This document shows, piece after piece, positions 22,601-34,680 of a stretch of 64,000 bases of DNA. The notes beneath the pieces are model-generated. The model ran no database searches. It was not told where the DNA came from and saw only the letters and a program-made list of their open reading frames with translations. This DNA comes from Cytidiella melzeri (lineage: Eukaryota > Basidiomycota > Agaricomycetes > Polyporales > Irpicaceae): positions 21,951-85,950 of the forward strand of contig JABYQR010000194.1 of the NCBI GenBank assembly GCA_022592445.1. The letters are read 5' to 3'. The position numbers and the translations under genes were made by a program. How positions within the stretch are numbered: position 1 is the first letter of the stretch; each line of letters starts with the position of its first letter.

Positions 22601-24788
22601 GGCTGAAGCAGAAGAGCGAGGAGTGGCGGCGGCTCCAGAGGGAGTGGAACCGGACCTGGCGTGAAGTGGACGCGAAGAACTTTTACAAGGCGTTGGACCA
22701 CCAGGGCATCACTTTCAAGAACAACGACAAAAAGAATATCACGGCAAAATATTTTGTCCAAGATATTGAGACCGTCAAGGCAGACCAAATGTATGAGTAT
22801 GAAAAGGACGGTGCCAAGCCGTTCACTTCCCTCGGATATCAACTCGAATACCAACTGGATGACATGGAGGTCCTTCACGACTCTCTCAAGCTGATTTATT
22901 CCTTCCTCGACCACTCCGCTTCGCAGTACAGTCCGTCTGAACGACGTGGCATCGAGCAATTCTTACGGACATTCATTCCCACATTATATTCCTTCTCTCC
23001 GCAAGAATTCGGCGCAACATGTGCGCCTCTACGACCTGCCATCGATGAGGGCATGGATGACGCTGATGAACACGCAGAAGACGGCACCAGGTCTGCTCGA
23101 AGCGGACGGCGTTCAGCGGCGGGTGCGCAATCGACAGGCGTCCCAGCCAACGACCTTCGCAAAAGGCTTTTGAAGACGGTGCAAGACGGGCCGACCAGCC
23201 GTGCGGCCGCCATATCAAAACAATCAAATTCGAATTCGGCTGGGACTGAGTCCCCGATAGAAAAGAGCAGTCCGAGAGGGAACGGTGACAGGCCATCTGA
23301 GGTCACTCGAGCTGCTCACGGCCACTCTAACACCGACGAGACGTGGATTAGTGGGATTCCAGTTGTCTCGCAAGCTCAGGGAAGCGTGACGAGCGAGGCT
23401 GGCGAGACGCCCGTCAAGAAAAGACCTTTCTTCGCCGGGACTACTTTCTACACATTGCTGCGACTGCTTCAGGTAAGCTCGCGGAATGCTGCCAGCTTTC
23501 ACATCTCTTGCAGTTGGTGTGGCGTGAAGATGCTAATCTTCGGCTCCTTTTTTTTTCTAGCTTTTGTATTCTCGTCTGCTCCGATGCAAGACATTTGGAG
23601 CGGAGATGGCGAAGGAGAAGCATGCCTCGTTGCTCGCGAACCCCGTGGCAGTCGAGTTAGGGCTGGAAGAGCCTAATGGTCCGTCTGTTATTCTTGCGCA
23701 GGCTGTCGAGTCTCTCGGTGTGAGCGCCGGCGGGGATTCCAATGTTCTCTACGTATATTTGTTGGACGCATGCGAAAAAGTTTTTGCAAACGAGTTGGAC
23801 CAGGCTACGTTTGAGGAACACATGCGGTGGTTCTTCCGTACGAAGGTTTGTCAGCTCTCGTTTGTTTGAGGCGCTAGCACTGACATATCATTCACCAGGC
23901 GTACTACTGCTTCTCGTTTGACAAAGTCATCATGGCGATTATCAAGCAAGTTCGTAGATCTCGTGCTGTTAGCGACGGGCAAGACCTGACATAGATATGG
24001 ACTAACTCTAGGTTCAGACGATACAAGGTGATAACAGATGTCAAGAGTTATGGCATCTGCTACAAGAAACGCGGAAATCAGACCATGCCACGCTGGACGA
24101 TATCATAAGGTATAGGCGTGAGGCTGAGCGTCATGTAGGAGCGGATGACCACTTGTACAAAATAGATTGCGTAAGTGCTCATCCAATTTCGCACCAAACG
24201 CTTTACTAAGGTTGTTGGTTCGCAGGACCGGGATTCAAAGGCATTGCGAATACAGCTCGTTGGCGCCGAGGATCCCAGTGCGGATGAGGACGCGACGTCC
24301 GAAGGTAGATGGCGAGAGTACTGTGCGACGTATATTTCGCAGCATTCTACGGAATGGCTTCCACCGCGAGTTGCGGAGAAGCAATCGAGGCCGTACCTAA
24401 AGAGGTGAGTGGTGTCGCATCGCTGTGTCCTCGAGGTTCATCGTACGATGAGCTGTGAATGCTGCGAACCTTGTGAAGATGAGTTAATTTTGGGTGTTTG
24501 TGACGCCGATCACACGTGTGTCTGGTGTTGTGGGAGAGCAATGCGTGGCCAATACAGCGAGCTAACAGATTTATTTTTAGGACTTTGATAGACGAGGGCT
24601 CGAACAGCACGAGCATTACTGCGGGCAAGCTGGCTGTGCGCGTGAGTTTGGGTACCTACAGGCTCTTTTACGCCGCGAACAGGGAGGATGTATTTATACG
24701 GAGGACGAGCAGCGAGCGGGAGGCGGTGCTGAGGGCGAGGGCGTTTGCGCGCGAGGAGGAGCGACGGCGGACGAGGTGGCTCAAGTAA
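19619..24788 (+). CDS. SIN3: Transcriptional co-repressor SIN3
   Basis: Multi-exon gene from ATG 19,619 to stop 24,786-24,788. A Ser/Pro-rich N-terminus precedes PAH1 ([19 protein letters not shown], spliced from 20,334 to 20,531, then [17 protein letters not shown] and [13 protein letters not shown]). PAH2 follows ([20 protein letters not shown], then [23 protein letters not shown]) and PAH3 ([20 protein letters not shown]). The HDAC-interaction region has GPSYRKLPF, spliced to [41 protein letters not shown] and the [19 protein letters not shown] block. The C-terminal Sin3a-type domain is spread over small exons to RRTRWLK. SIN3 scaffolds Rpd3/Sin3 histone-deacetylase complexes in the nucleus and binds repressors through its PAH domains. 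The first intron is about 196 nt, unusually long for this window. Confidence 0.93.
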
Positions 24789-25161
24789 ACATTAATATTG
24801 TAATTGGTTGTTGAAATCTAATCTATGTTAATTGAAACTCCGTTATCTATTTTGGGCAGAGTTCTATTCATAGCGCTGTTTCAGCGCTTGATGTAATACT
24901 GTCGCATGCATCCTTTTCTAGAGGACGGGCAACAGACGCCGGACGTTGCATCCCACTGTCGACTCTGACAGCCTCCGTCTTGCATACCATACCCTCCCCG
25001 CCTCCCTGTCCTCGTCGTCGCCGCCGCCGTCGCGCCCAGTTTTCTCGCTTGCGCACAGAGAGCTTGGCTGCATCGCCAAGCTGGCTCTGCATAACCACGA
25101 CACCAAGATTTGCTTGGCATAGGGCCGCGGCAATCCCGTTAATTGTCGTCTTTTTGGTGAT
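24789..25161. other. Intergenic region, no gene seen
   Basis: 3' flank of SIN3 and promoter of the next gene; tandem CGTCGTCGCCGCC triplets near 25,010-25,030. Confidence 0.5.
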
Positions 25162-27317
25162 ATGGCCAAGCCAAACCCTTTATTTCCTGCCACGAGCTCG
25201 TCCACTCACCCCCACCCGCCAAGACACACGCATACAAGGCCGGCATCCCCATCGTCGCCGCGTCAAGCGAACATTCACAGCACTCGTCCAAGCTCGACTG
25301 TCGTGGCCTTATTGGCCGCCGTCGCAGCGTCATCATCCGCAGCGGACGGCCGTCCACTCAGCACCGACTCCCAGCCATTAGATTTTCTCTGTCCTATCCT
25401 TGCATCAGATTCTCTAGGCGACTGTCCATCGTCATCAAATGTTAAGCTAGACGACCAGAACGCCCACCCCCAGTTATATCACCTATCCCCTACTCCCACT
25501 CGAAAGAAACGAGGTGCAATCCCAGCAGGCTCGGTACCGCCCAAATTTGTGCAGGGCTCGGACGGACTGTGGAGAAAGGAGCCCACCTGGTCACTGTACG
25601 GTTCAACTCATTGTGACGTACGTTACTCATTATTGCATTGGTTATGTAACTCATATGCCATCGATCTGCCTAGTGCGAGGATTCCCCCTCCATAACACAA
25701 ACAGCAATACCAGAGATAGACGATCAAGTCGACCCTACAACAACGTCAAGCCAAGCCCACACAACATCCCCGTCTCCTACATCTACCGATATGACCGCTA
25801 GTCTTCCACCGGGATGGGACGGCTCTGAGGACAGGAAGGACCTACCCCCTTATATCCTGGCGCTCTCTATATGCTTAGCTGTCTTCATCTGCGGTACGAT
25901 ATTCGGGTGCGTTGCTTGGCGAAGGAAGCGGCGTGCCCTCATAGATCACGAGAAACGCATGCAGAAGAAAGCCAATGAGGTGTATGATTCTGATTTAGAC
26001 TCGGAAGAGCTCAAGTGTGCGCGCTCACACCAGAGGATGTGGACGAAAGCTTCGGCGAGGTGGAAGGCTGGAGTTCGTGTCTCTGCTCGTCGACGAAGGA
26101 GACGAACAGCTGCCCTCACGCCACAAGACACGGAACCGAAAATGCCCACGGAGACGCTGCCGCGTGATACCACAGTCTCTATACATTCCGTGGGCAGCAG
26201 TGCCCATTTCCAGCCGGACGACACGACTATCATACCTCTACGCCACGAGGATACTCCGCAGGATCCTCACGCGAGCAGTTCACTCGAAGTGCCGACTGAG
26301 GTGTCTAGATTCTCACTACCTCCTCAGTATCCGCAAGACTCAATAGAGCGCTTATCATTGCCCGAGGTTAATGGCGCAGTCGTTGGTTGTCGTAGGTCGT
26401 CGGCTGAGGTTGACACACCGCCGTTGGACGATGAAGACATTCCTTATTCCGCGGTTGGTGGCCATGTAGCTACAGACGACAAAACGATACTCTCAAGGAT
26501 GGCGGATTTCGCAAGTTCTCCGCCTATGGAGGCTGGAGTGCCACTCGACGCTTCTGGCAACGAAACCTCTATTATTGCCGGGCCATCGGTTCCAGTACTC
26601 GAACAACTTGAACAAGATGCTGTGGACCTTCTGAGCGAAGAGATAGGAACTTTCCGCTCTGAGGGCCGATCTACTTGGACCCGGTCCGTCATACCAGATA
26701 TTCAAGTCAGTCACTCGGAGCTATGTTCTCACTCGGACCACGCGCCTGTACCGATATACTCGCGAGAGCCATCACCACATCCACGCCCCCGTACGCCTGT
26801 TTTCCCCGCGCCTCCAACCAAAGCACAACTCTTCTACGAGTATCCCTCATCTTTCGAGGAGGATGTAGAAGGCATAGAACCCCTCCCCGTTCCATCCGCT
26901 CCGCCCTTCGAGTTTGCATCTGCACCGAGTGCGCCTCCTCACGACGCGTTTGAAACATCAGACGTAAGCGCCGTTGCCTGTGCGCCTCCGTTTATCGATG
27001 AGGAGGAGGAAGCAGCACATCTCGGTCTTTTTGTTGCACCGGTCTCGTCAGGGCTATCAAGGGCTACGTCGACCTCGCCAACAGCGGAGGACGAAATTCG
27101 AGACCAGCCACGCGCGGCAGTCGACGACTATTCAGTTCCCCATGTTGGTCACGCAACAGGATGTTCTTCTCAAGCCCAGACGCAATCGGGAATTTGGACA
27201 TGTTCGTGTGCGACAGACAGGTCGTCTGCGTCCTCGGCGGAGCGTCGGCCAGCTTTTGCATCTTCCCCTTCAAGTTCTGAAGGTACAATGTTGAGTCCTC
27301 CTGATTATTTACCGTAA
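25162..27317 (+). CDS. Unknown single-pass membrane protein with long acidic/Pro-rich tail
   Basis: Exon 1 (25,162-25,617) begins MAKPNPLFPATSSSTHP, a Ser/Pro-rich leader with a hydrophobic run VVALLAAVAASSSAADG that may be a signal anchor. It continues to FVQGSDGLWRKEPTWSLYG and STHCD. A 56-nt intron (25,618-25,673) joins in phase to CEDSPSITQTAIPEIDD. A clear membrane helix follows, YILALSICLAVFICGTIFGCVAW, then a basic stop-transfer RRKRRALIDHEKRMQKK and a WTKASARWKAGVRVSARRRR block. The rest (about 380 residues) is acidic, Ser/Pro-rich and probably disordered and cytoplasmic. The organisation is typical of conserved Agaricomycete proteins of unknown function. Confidence 0.72.
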
Positions 27318-28054
27318 CAATTGGACAATCCCCCTGCATCGCATTTTAACATGTTTTCGCTATATATTACACTCATCCAACTCCCTCCCCGTATTGGTAT
27401 CCAGTATCAGTTTACATTACTCTACAAGGTCTATTCAGCGCTCGCCTTCGTACTGTGGACTAGCTGTTTCCCTTACCAGTCCGTTACACCCATGATCAAC
27501 CATTGCGATTCATTCTCACACCTTGCACCTCCTTTACTGCGGGCCGAACCCCCTCCCGATGCGTCCGTACGTCCGTCGTTACGCTTTTTGTAGCTATTGT
27601 AGTCCACTAGTATTTGTATCACTCGTACGTAGGTCTTGAAGAACTCGAGGAAGAGACAAAGAACTATTGATATGTCGTGTGAAGACACAGAGAATGCAAG
27701 TGCTCGTATGATCCGTATTTTCTCGCAGCCTTGGCCATCTCAGAACTCTTTCTCTGTCGAGAGAGGGGAAGTAGCCGGACCCATGTTTCCTGTGGATTGG
27801 CCGAGGCGTGTTCGAGAGAGCCTGGGATTAGACTGGGGACGTACCATTTGGCGTTTGTTGGCTGAGGGAAGCGCAAATTAAGTGTGGCGGTGGGAAATCT
27901 TGTGAGGCGAATGATTTCTGGTTAACAATATATGATCCGAGTGGGGGTATTCTCAAGTACGAATTCTCACAGGCAAAGATTACTCGAGAGCAATCGGCAG
28001 AAAACGAAAGAGATGATGACGGGATTCAGCCCTCTGGTACTAGCCAACGTTGCA
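27318..28054. other. Intergenic region between convergent genes
   Basis: 737 bp, presumably 3' UTRs of the membrane-protein gene and the minus-strand F-box gene. Short frames here do not start at ATG or match any family. Confidence 0.5.
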
Positions 28055-29470
28055 TCACGCTGTAGGCGGCGACCACGTCGCATCCACTACATCCACCTTC
28101 CGTCTAGCCAGTCTCTGTCTCCACTGCCTCAACTCGCCCTGCACCCCCGCTTCCATGGCATGCGAGCTCATCCCTGGACGTAGCCACTTTACATCTCGCG
28201 CGCGGACCACTTGGAGATCTGGTAGGTTCGGCAACAGAGAGTCAAGCACGGTGAGGAATTCGGGGAGAGGTCTCGGGATGGAGAGGATGCGGAGTGGGTG
28301 TTTGGGGTATGTGGAGCATGTTGTGAGTGTGGGAAGGGGGTTCTCGAGGGAGAGGTGGTAGAGGTTTGGGCAGGTGTGGAGGAGATTGGTTGGGGAGGGG
28401 AAGTGCATGTTTGGCCATGATTTCTTGGGAGAGTAGAGGTGAAGTGAGGAGAGCTTCTCGCCGTGTGTAGAGATGAATTGTGGCACGAGGGAAGCGGGGA
28501 TAGACACGTCTTCGTATGGGGTGATGGTGAGATGCGTCAGAGATGGGAGCTCAGAGTGTAATAGAGCAAACATGGCAGGAGAGCAGGGCGTGGAAATCAT
28601 GGATAACTTGCGTAATCGAGGGAGATGCAACGTCTCTGGTGGTAGGTGTCGCCAAGGTGGGAGAGAATGTTGAGGGTTAAACAACGGCTCGACACCGCAA
28701 CCCGAAAACTCTAATTGTTCGAGGTTCGGACAGCGCTGTAACAGCTGCAGGAACGGACATTCGACGTCGACCCAGTTATGTGCAATCTTCAGTCCTTGGA
28801 TAGACTTGAGTCTTTCGTTGCCGTCCCGGTCGCGTAAGCTGACCATGAGGCGAAAGCTGGGCGTAAGGGTGTCGTTGAGCACCAAATGTCCCATAAACGG
28901 CAGTAGAGGAAGCAAGCGAGCTAGGATATCGTCTACTCGATAGCAGACTTCCGACCATTTTGAGCAGCGAAGATCTGTGAGATCGAGGACTTGGACCCAG
29001 CGACCCGGGGTCGAGTAAGGTATGCGCCTGATAGAGTCCCACTGCTTGTCGGCGGCAAGGAGATGATTCGTGAACCTCTCTAGAGACGAGTAGGTTGCGA
29101 GCTGCGCATGCCTGTAATACAGCGGGAGCGCAATCTCCTGTGTGACGACCTTGGTTCAGTGCTACGCCAAGAGGTCATGCATTGGATAACGTACCTTTAT
29201 CGTCTTGCACACGAGCAGTACGTTTTGCTTCAGTGCAGATGTGCTCTGCAAAGAACGCTGTCCTTGAACAGCGTATGCAGCAAAGACATACCCTAGAATC
29301 TTGATCCAGAGCTCGGCCGGCAATGCTTTGGCGGGAGGTTTGTGAGGGAGCAAAGGTATCAATGTTAGGCTCCCTGGGGCCTTTGCATACCTCCTGGGTT
29401 GTAGAAGAATAGTATCCGTGCTTGTTGATGCAGGAAGGTTTGTTGTAGGGACGAGGCCAAGTTGTGCCAT
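28055..29470 (-). CDS. F-box protein with leucine-rich region
   Basis: Start at 29,470 gives MAQLGLVPTTNLPASTS. An F-box follows at about residue 45 (KALPAELWIKILGYVFAAY, then VLLVCKTIK), which would bind Skp1 in an SCF ubiquitin ligase. Spliced exons give VVTQEIALPLYYRHAQLATYSSLERF and WVQVLDLTDLRCSKWSEVCYRVDD. The long last exon has leucine-rich style strands (LKIAHNWVDVECPFLQLLQRCPNLEQLEF, LRKLSMISTPCSPAMFALL, LTHLTITPYEDVSIPASLV, LYHLSLENPLPTL). It is a single-copy relative of the general Agaricomycete F-box/LRR class and not close to the array at 44-52 kb. The target is unknown. Confidence 0.78.
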
Positions 29471-29843
29471 GTTCGCGTCGTCGTGCGCGAGAGAGCCCAG
29501 CGCGCTAACGGTTGTCAATACACAGACAACGCCCATTCGGGTGATTGTCCGAATGACGGGTGTCCGTCGCACATCCCGTGAGCATAACACAGGCGTGTGG
29601 TATATTATTAATCGTAGTATGTACGCTACTGCAGTAACAAATACAGCCAGCCCAATAACGATAGACCGCGAGAGATGGGTGCGCGCAGAGCAGAGTGGCG
29701 CAGGCCCCCGGCACACTCAAGAACGCGAAGCAGGCGGGCAACTGGAAAACGGCGTGGCTATCGCGGTCCTAGACGGCACCCGCCCCACCTGCGCACACTC
29801 TGCCGCGGCGGTCTATCGTTATTGGGTCAACTGTAAAAACTGT
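29471..29843. other. Intergenic region, no gene seen
   Basis: Promoter of the F-box gene and 3' end of WBP11. Nothing else was recognised. Confidence 0.5.
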
Positions 29844-31489
29844 CTATAAAACATCACCCATTTCCGCTAGGAATTTCTGGTAGTCATCCTTGGACAGACT
29901 GGCAGAGCCTGGAGCTTTTGTTTGCGGCAGCTTGGGTTTCTGTTCTGCAAACCCAGGTGTGGACCCAAACTGACTCTTGAGTGTACTCATCAAGTCTGGA
30001 CGAGGTGCAACTGCAGAGCCCAAGGGGTCTTCTGCATTCGAGTCTACTGTGGGCGCCGCGTTGACCCTAGACGCAGCTCCTGCGGCTTCGTTCTTTTTTC
30101 GGAGGGCGGCAGGCACAAATGACGTGCTTTCTTTCTTCAGGTCACGCAACTCCGGCTCTGCAGAAACAGTGGCAGCGACCAAGACCTCCGGGGTGGAAGG
30201 CTTTGGTGGTAGCGAAGGATGTGGCTGAAGCCGCGACGCCCGGTGTACCTGGTAGGTCTGATGAGGAACAGAGGAAAGCGGGTCTTGCATCGAACTGCTA
30301 GATTGAGTTTTGCGAGGGAAGAATCCAGGTGGGGGAGGGGGCATTGTTGGGAAGGGAGGCGGGGGCGGGTAAGCTCCAGCAAAACCAGGAAAGCCTGGCG
30401 GAGGTGGTGGTGGGAAGAATGCTGGAGGCTTGTTATGTATAAATCCAGGCGGTGGTGGCGGTGGAGGTACACCCATAGGAAGTGGCGGGGCGACAACATT
30501 GAGTGCCGCTGATGGGATAGCTATTTGGGTAGGCGGCAAAGGCGGCAAGGGAGGTATTGCAGGCTTGTTGACTAAAAAATCACGGAAGGTTCAGGAACGG
30601 TAGCTCTGGTGAAAGCGGATGTTACGATGTGCCAAAACGTACTATCAGAAGTGCCATCGCTAGGTGGAGGGCCAGTGGGCATCGGAATATCTTCATCGTC
30701 ATCTACCAGCTCATCACGCACTCCGAGAACAGGTTTGGGAGGTGGTCCCGCAGGCATGACAATATCGTCATCCGAGTCTTCAGTATCATTGTCGACTGCA
30801 TCTGACCCTTGAGCTGTTTTTGGATCAGCATGGTCAGGCAGAGTTCTGAAAAGTTTTGAACGCACGGAGTTCTGCATACGGCATACCAGGTGGGGGTATG
30901 CCAAATGGGTTCATGACTGGGTCGTAGTATATGCTTCTCTCAGGGTGCCTGGGCAGACCACGTTTGTTGAATAAATTGCGCTTTTGTGGTAAGACTGTCT
31001 CCGTTTCTTCCTTGTCATTATTATTCCTCCGAGCCTTGTATACCAATTTACGGTGTTCAGGATGCTCGGCGACATACTCTTCCTTCTTCTTATTGATCTT
31101 CTCGAGTTCACTCTTGAGTTCTACCAGACGCGCTTTGTTCGAGTCCGGAGACCCTTCTAGCTTTTCTATTTCCTCTTCAAGCTCTTGAGAATACACATGT
31201 CTATCAGCAAATGCGACAGTAAACGTCTTTTAGTTCACTTGCCTCGGGTGTCCTTCTTCACCAGAGCAAAGTCTCGGGTCTTTGCACGCTCTGCCTTGTT
31301 CTACTATTTGCATTGACACCTTCAACATCATACGGAGACATGATAAGGGTGTGTACTCGCCTTCTTCAGTTCTTTCTTGCGCTGGGCCTTGCCTGTCAGT
31401 GTGCGGTAAGTTTAATGTAATGTTTGAAGGATGAGGGATAATAACGTACGGAAGGCATCCGCTGGGTTCGCGCTTTTACCCTTCGCCAT
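29844..31489 (-). CDS. WBP11-type splicing factor
   Basis: Start at 31,489 gives MAKGKSANPADAFRKAQRKK, the conserved WBP11 N-terminus. Small exons carry NKAERAKTRDFALVKKDT. An exon near 31,196 carries a coiled coil (QELEEEIEKLEGSPDSNK, LVELKSELEKINKKKEEY) and FNKRGLPRHPERSIYYDP, then MNPFGIPPPGMPY. The middle has acidic DDIVMPAGPPP and EDIPMPTGPPP repeats. The tail is Pro-rich (runs of P with PPGFP, ligands for WW/SH3 domains) and ends SLSKDDYQKFLAEMGDVL, the conserved C-terminal helix. WBP11 works in the nucleus with PQBP1/WW partners in spliceosome activation. It is head to head with the RING gene. Confidence 0.88.
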
Positions 31490-31797
31490 CCCTGTGTGCG
31501 CAGCTACTTTCCAGTAGCGAGCCGGACCTAATGTACAGCGAGCGCGACGGCGGGTGGGTGGTGGACGACGGAGGTTGTGAGTGAGTCGCACGTGTGCGCG
31601 TCCGAAATGGGATCACCCTTTGAGTCATATGTCCGACGGCTGAGTCTCTTTACCTCCAACTGTGGTGGTCTGCTTCCCTCACCACGGGAAGCTCCCCACT
31701 TCAACCAACTTGTAGCCATATCTTCACGACGACAACGACGACGGCAAAGGAAACGGTAGCGAACGCGAGGACTTTATCGTCTCTTCCGCAGAGCGCC
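31490..31797. promoter_or_regulatory. Shared divergent promoter region, WBP11 and RNF10-like gene
   Basis: 308 bp between divergent start codons. A CGACGACAACGACGACGG triplet run lies near 31,726-31,745. No TATA box is obvious. Confidence 0.45.
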
Positions 31798-33937
31798 ATG
31801 ACCACCCAGCAGCCCACAGCTCAATCGACCGCCCCCAACTCGAAGAGACCTGCCAAGATGGCCTCTAGTCAGTCGCTAAACCACCTTTTGAACTTCTCGC
31901 TACCCCCGAGACAGACACATCAGTATCAGAATGCACCCAGGAGGAGGAAACCTGGGCAGCATCAGGCTGTATTGAATAAGGAGCGTGAGTACTACTCGAG
32001 TGTTGTGTAACACAACATACCCAACCTGAAGTCATGGCTTGCAGGCTTCGTCAACGCTCAGTACCGTTTTGTCATGAACCCTGGTGGTGACTATACTGTT
32101 CATTTCGCTGATCCCGACATGTACGTCTGAAATGCTGCATAGCCCATACGTTTATCTCACGCGGAGCAGTTACTTCCAATGGCATGACATCCTTCAGATC
32201 ATCATCCCTCGCACATCTGCAGTCTCATCTGCTACTGGGGCTAGCGTACACACCACACAGGAAGAAGGAGTCACAACTTGCCCGATATGCTTATCACCTC
32301 CTACCGCCCCCAGGATGACGAAATGCGGACATGTTTTCTGTTTCCCGTGTTTACTGCACTACCTCAACACCTCGGACACTCTTAAATGGGTGCGATGCCC
32401 GATATGCTTTGACTCTGTCAACGAACGCCAGCTCAAGGCGGTGAAGTGGATTGACCCGTCGGCGATGGTTGAAGAAGAGGAGGATGACACCCCTCCCCGT
32501 GCGTCGTCTTCTTCAGCCTCTGTTGAGGGTCGGGTAGAATCTATGCCGTCCCCTGGTATGACACTACGTATGCGACTTATGCAGCGACCTCAGATCACCA
32601 CTTTGGCATTACCTCGATCAAGTACTTGGCCGTCGGATCTACTGCCACCTCACCAAGCTCCCTTCCACTTCCTTCCTGATGTGGACTTATTCGCAAAGTT
32701 CATGCTTGCTACACCGTCGGCTCTGATCGGCGATCTTACACGAGACTTGGATGATCTGGCGACGGAGCGGCGCATGCTGTCTGGCATGCAGGACTCTCTG
32801 GGTGTTTCGTTCATCGACGTGGCGGACGTGAAGGTAAGACAGCAGATGGTGAAAGCAGCTGCTCTGGAGACAGCGCAGCTCAAGGACGCCATTGAAGCCG
32901 CTCATCACGCGCTCGAGCAGCTCGAGCAGCGATCAACCTTTCACTCGCGCAAGACGCAAGAGGATCAGGCTCGTACGACCGCACCGCTAGAAGATGCACC
33001 GACGGATTTTCTGTCGCTGCAGCCTTCCGCCTTTCAAGCACCCACACCAGCTTCACAAACGCTCCCGGTCGAGACACAGCGGGTATCGACCGCAACGCGT
33101 AACTCTAGGCAACGTCGTAATCTCAATCCTCCGCCTCCTTCGACGTCAGCATACTATTATTACCAGGCAGCATCGGGCATGCCTATCTTCCTCCATCCTC
33201 TGGACATCAAGATCCTTCTCTCCCACTTCAACGGCTACTCGGCTTTTCCGGACACGATCACGGTCCGTGTCGAATCGCACACAGAGAGTACCGTCAACGA
33301 CGATCTCCGCAAACGTTGCAAGTATCTCTCCCACTTTCCCGAAGGAGCAGATGTTGTGTTCGTAGAGACGGACCTCGAGAGCGTCGTCGGCCAAGACGGC
33401 CTGAAGAACTTTGAGCGGGCACTTGCGATGCGTCGTGCGCGCCGGAAGGACAAGGACAGGAAGGACGACAAGGCGCGCGCAAAGGCCGAAGAGCGCGAGA
33501 AGGAGCGGATCGTGCACAACTGGAACGAGATCACAAGACACACCGTGGACGCGCACATCCTTTTACCTGCGCCTCGGGCACCGTCCCCTCCGTTGGAAGA
33601 TCTCAGCGACTTTCCCGAGCCTGGTCGAGAACGTGTCCTTCCTCCTCCTCCTGCTGCAATGGCCCAACAGTCGCAGGCAACCGGTGCCTGGGGCGCCAGG
33701 AGCTTTGCTTCAGCTGCTCAGCACTCGTCATCAGGCAACGGTCGCGGTGCGGTACCGGCACCGGTTCACCGGCCTGCACGTCGCCCGACATCAGTAGGTA
33801 ACGACGATGACGAGTGGGACTTGGACGTTGCGTTTCACGAATTGGAACAGCGTTCGAATCGTAGCAGCGGTGGCGGGGGAAAACGGAAGAACAACCGGTT
33901 GGTCGTGTTAGGCGGAGGTGGCGGCAGGAGGAGGTGA
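31798..33937 (+). CDS. RING finger protein, RNF10 / yeast Mag2 homologue
   Basis: Exon 1 (31,798-31,984) has MASSQSLNHLLNFSLPPRQ and basic RRRKPGQH. It joins to RFVNAQYRFVMNPGGDYTVHF and then DIYFQWHDILQIIIPR, the RNF10 signature ahead of the RING. The C3HC4 RING reads CPICLSPPTAPRMTKCGHVF, CFPCLLHYL, then CPICFDSVNERQLKAV. C-terminal parts have FYYYQAASG-like aromatic sequence, LHPLDIKILLSHF and a Lys/Arg/Glu-rich helix (RRARRKDKDRKDDKARAKAEE). The tail is Gly-rich and basic. RNF10/Mag2 is an E3 ligase that ubiquitinates small ribosomal subunit proteins when initiation or elongation stalls. About 700 residues. Confidence 0.9.
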
Positions 33938-34680
33938 CGTGGATGCAGGGTGTCGGATCACATTATGGTATGGTTCATGAGTAATGCGGGTGGGTGACGG
34001 TTACCAAGTAGATGGAAAGCTGTGTTTTTGCCGTCTTGATATCTAACGGACACGAACTACATGCTGTCTCTCCCTCGCCCACCAACTGACAGAGAATTAG
34101 CACAATACAACAACATCGAGAAAGCAAACACATACACACACACATGTACCAACAGTATATACACAATACGCAATGAATATTAGCACCCTATTTGTCACCC
34201 CTAACGTGGAAAGCTTCGATGACCACGACGCTCACTCAAACAGCCTTGCTCACTGTGCTCATGGAAAGATTACACATAGGAAACAGGGGATAGAAATGTG
34301 CTACAACACGTACGTCACAGTAATGCGGTGAATGGGGGAAGAGCAGAGTATTTTACGGTGGAAACGAAAAAAAGTTGCAACGTTTTTGTTGGGAAAGCAG
34401 TCATTTGTCAGAATGAGACGACGCTATACCGGGGAGCATAACAAGGTATCGCGAGATGCCGTACTGCTTGTGTGTGCAGTGATTTGCGGAGGGAAAAAAA
34501 AAAGAAGGGGGGCGGGGGAAGGGGGAGGGTTGGTGTTAGATAGTTAGATTATGCGGGTATATACGGATGGAAAGCTTTCAGAGCACGTAGCAAGGTTCGT
34601 GAATACTTTAGAACAAAAAGAGACGACGGAAACCAGTCCTTAGTGCGTCCAACAGTCCAGACTGAAGCAGAATCTGCCGA
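33938..34680. other. Intergenic region between convergent genes
   Basis: 743 bp between convergent stop codons of the RING gene and SHO1. It has an ACACAC run near 34,131-34,144 and a purine/G-rich run near 34,492-34,530. No gene was recognised. Confidence 0.55.

Noticed and set aside
27636..27881. Plus-strand 81-codon frame between convergent genes
   Set aside because: No ATG start and no family signature; lies in probable 3' UTR.
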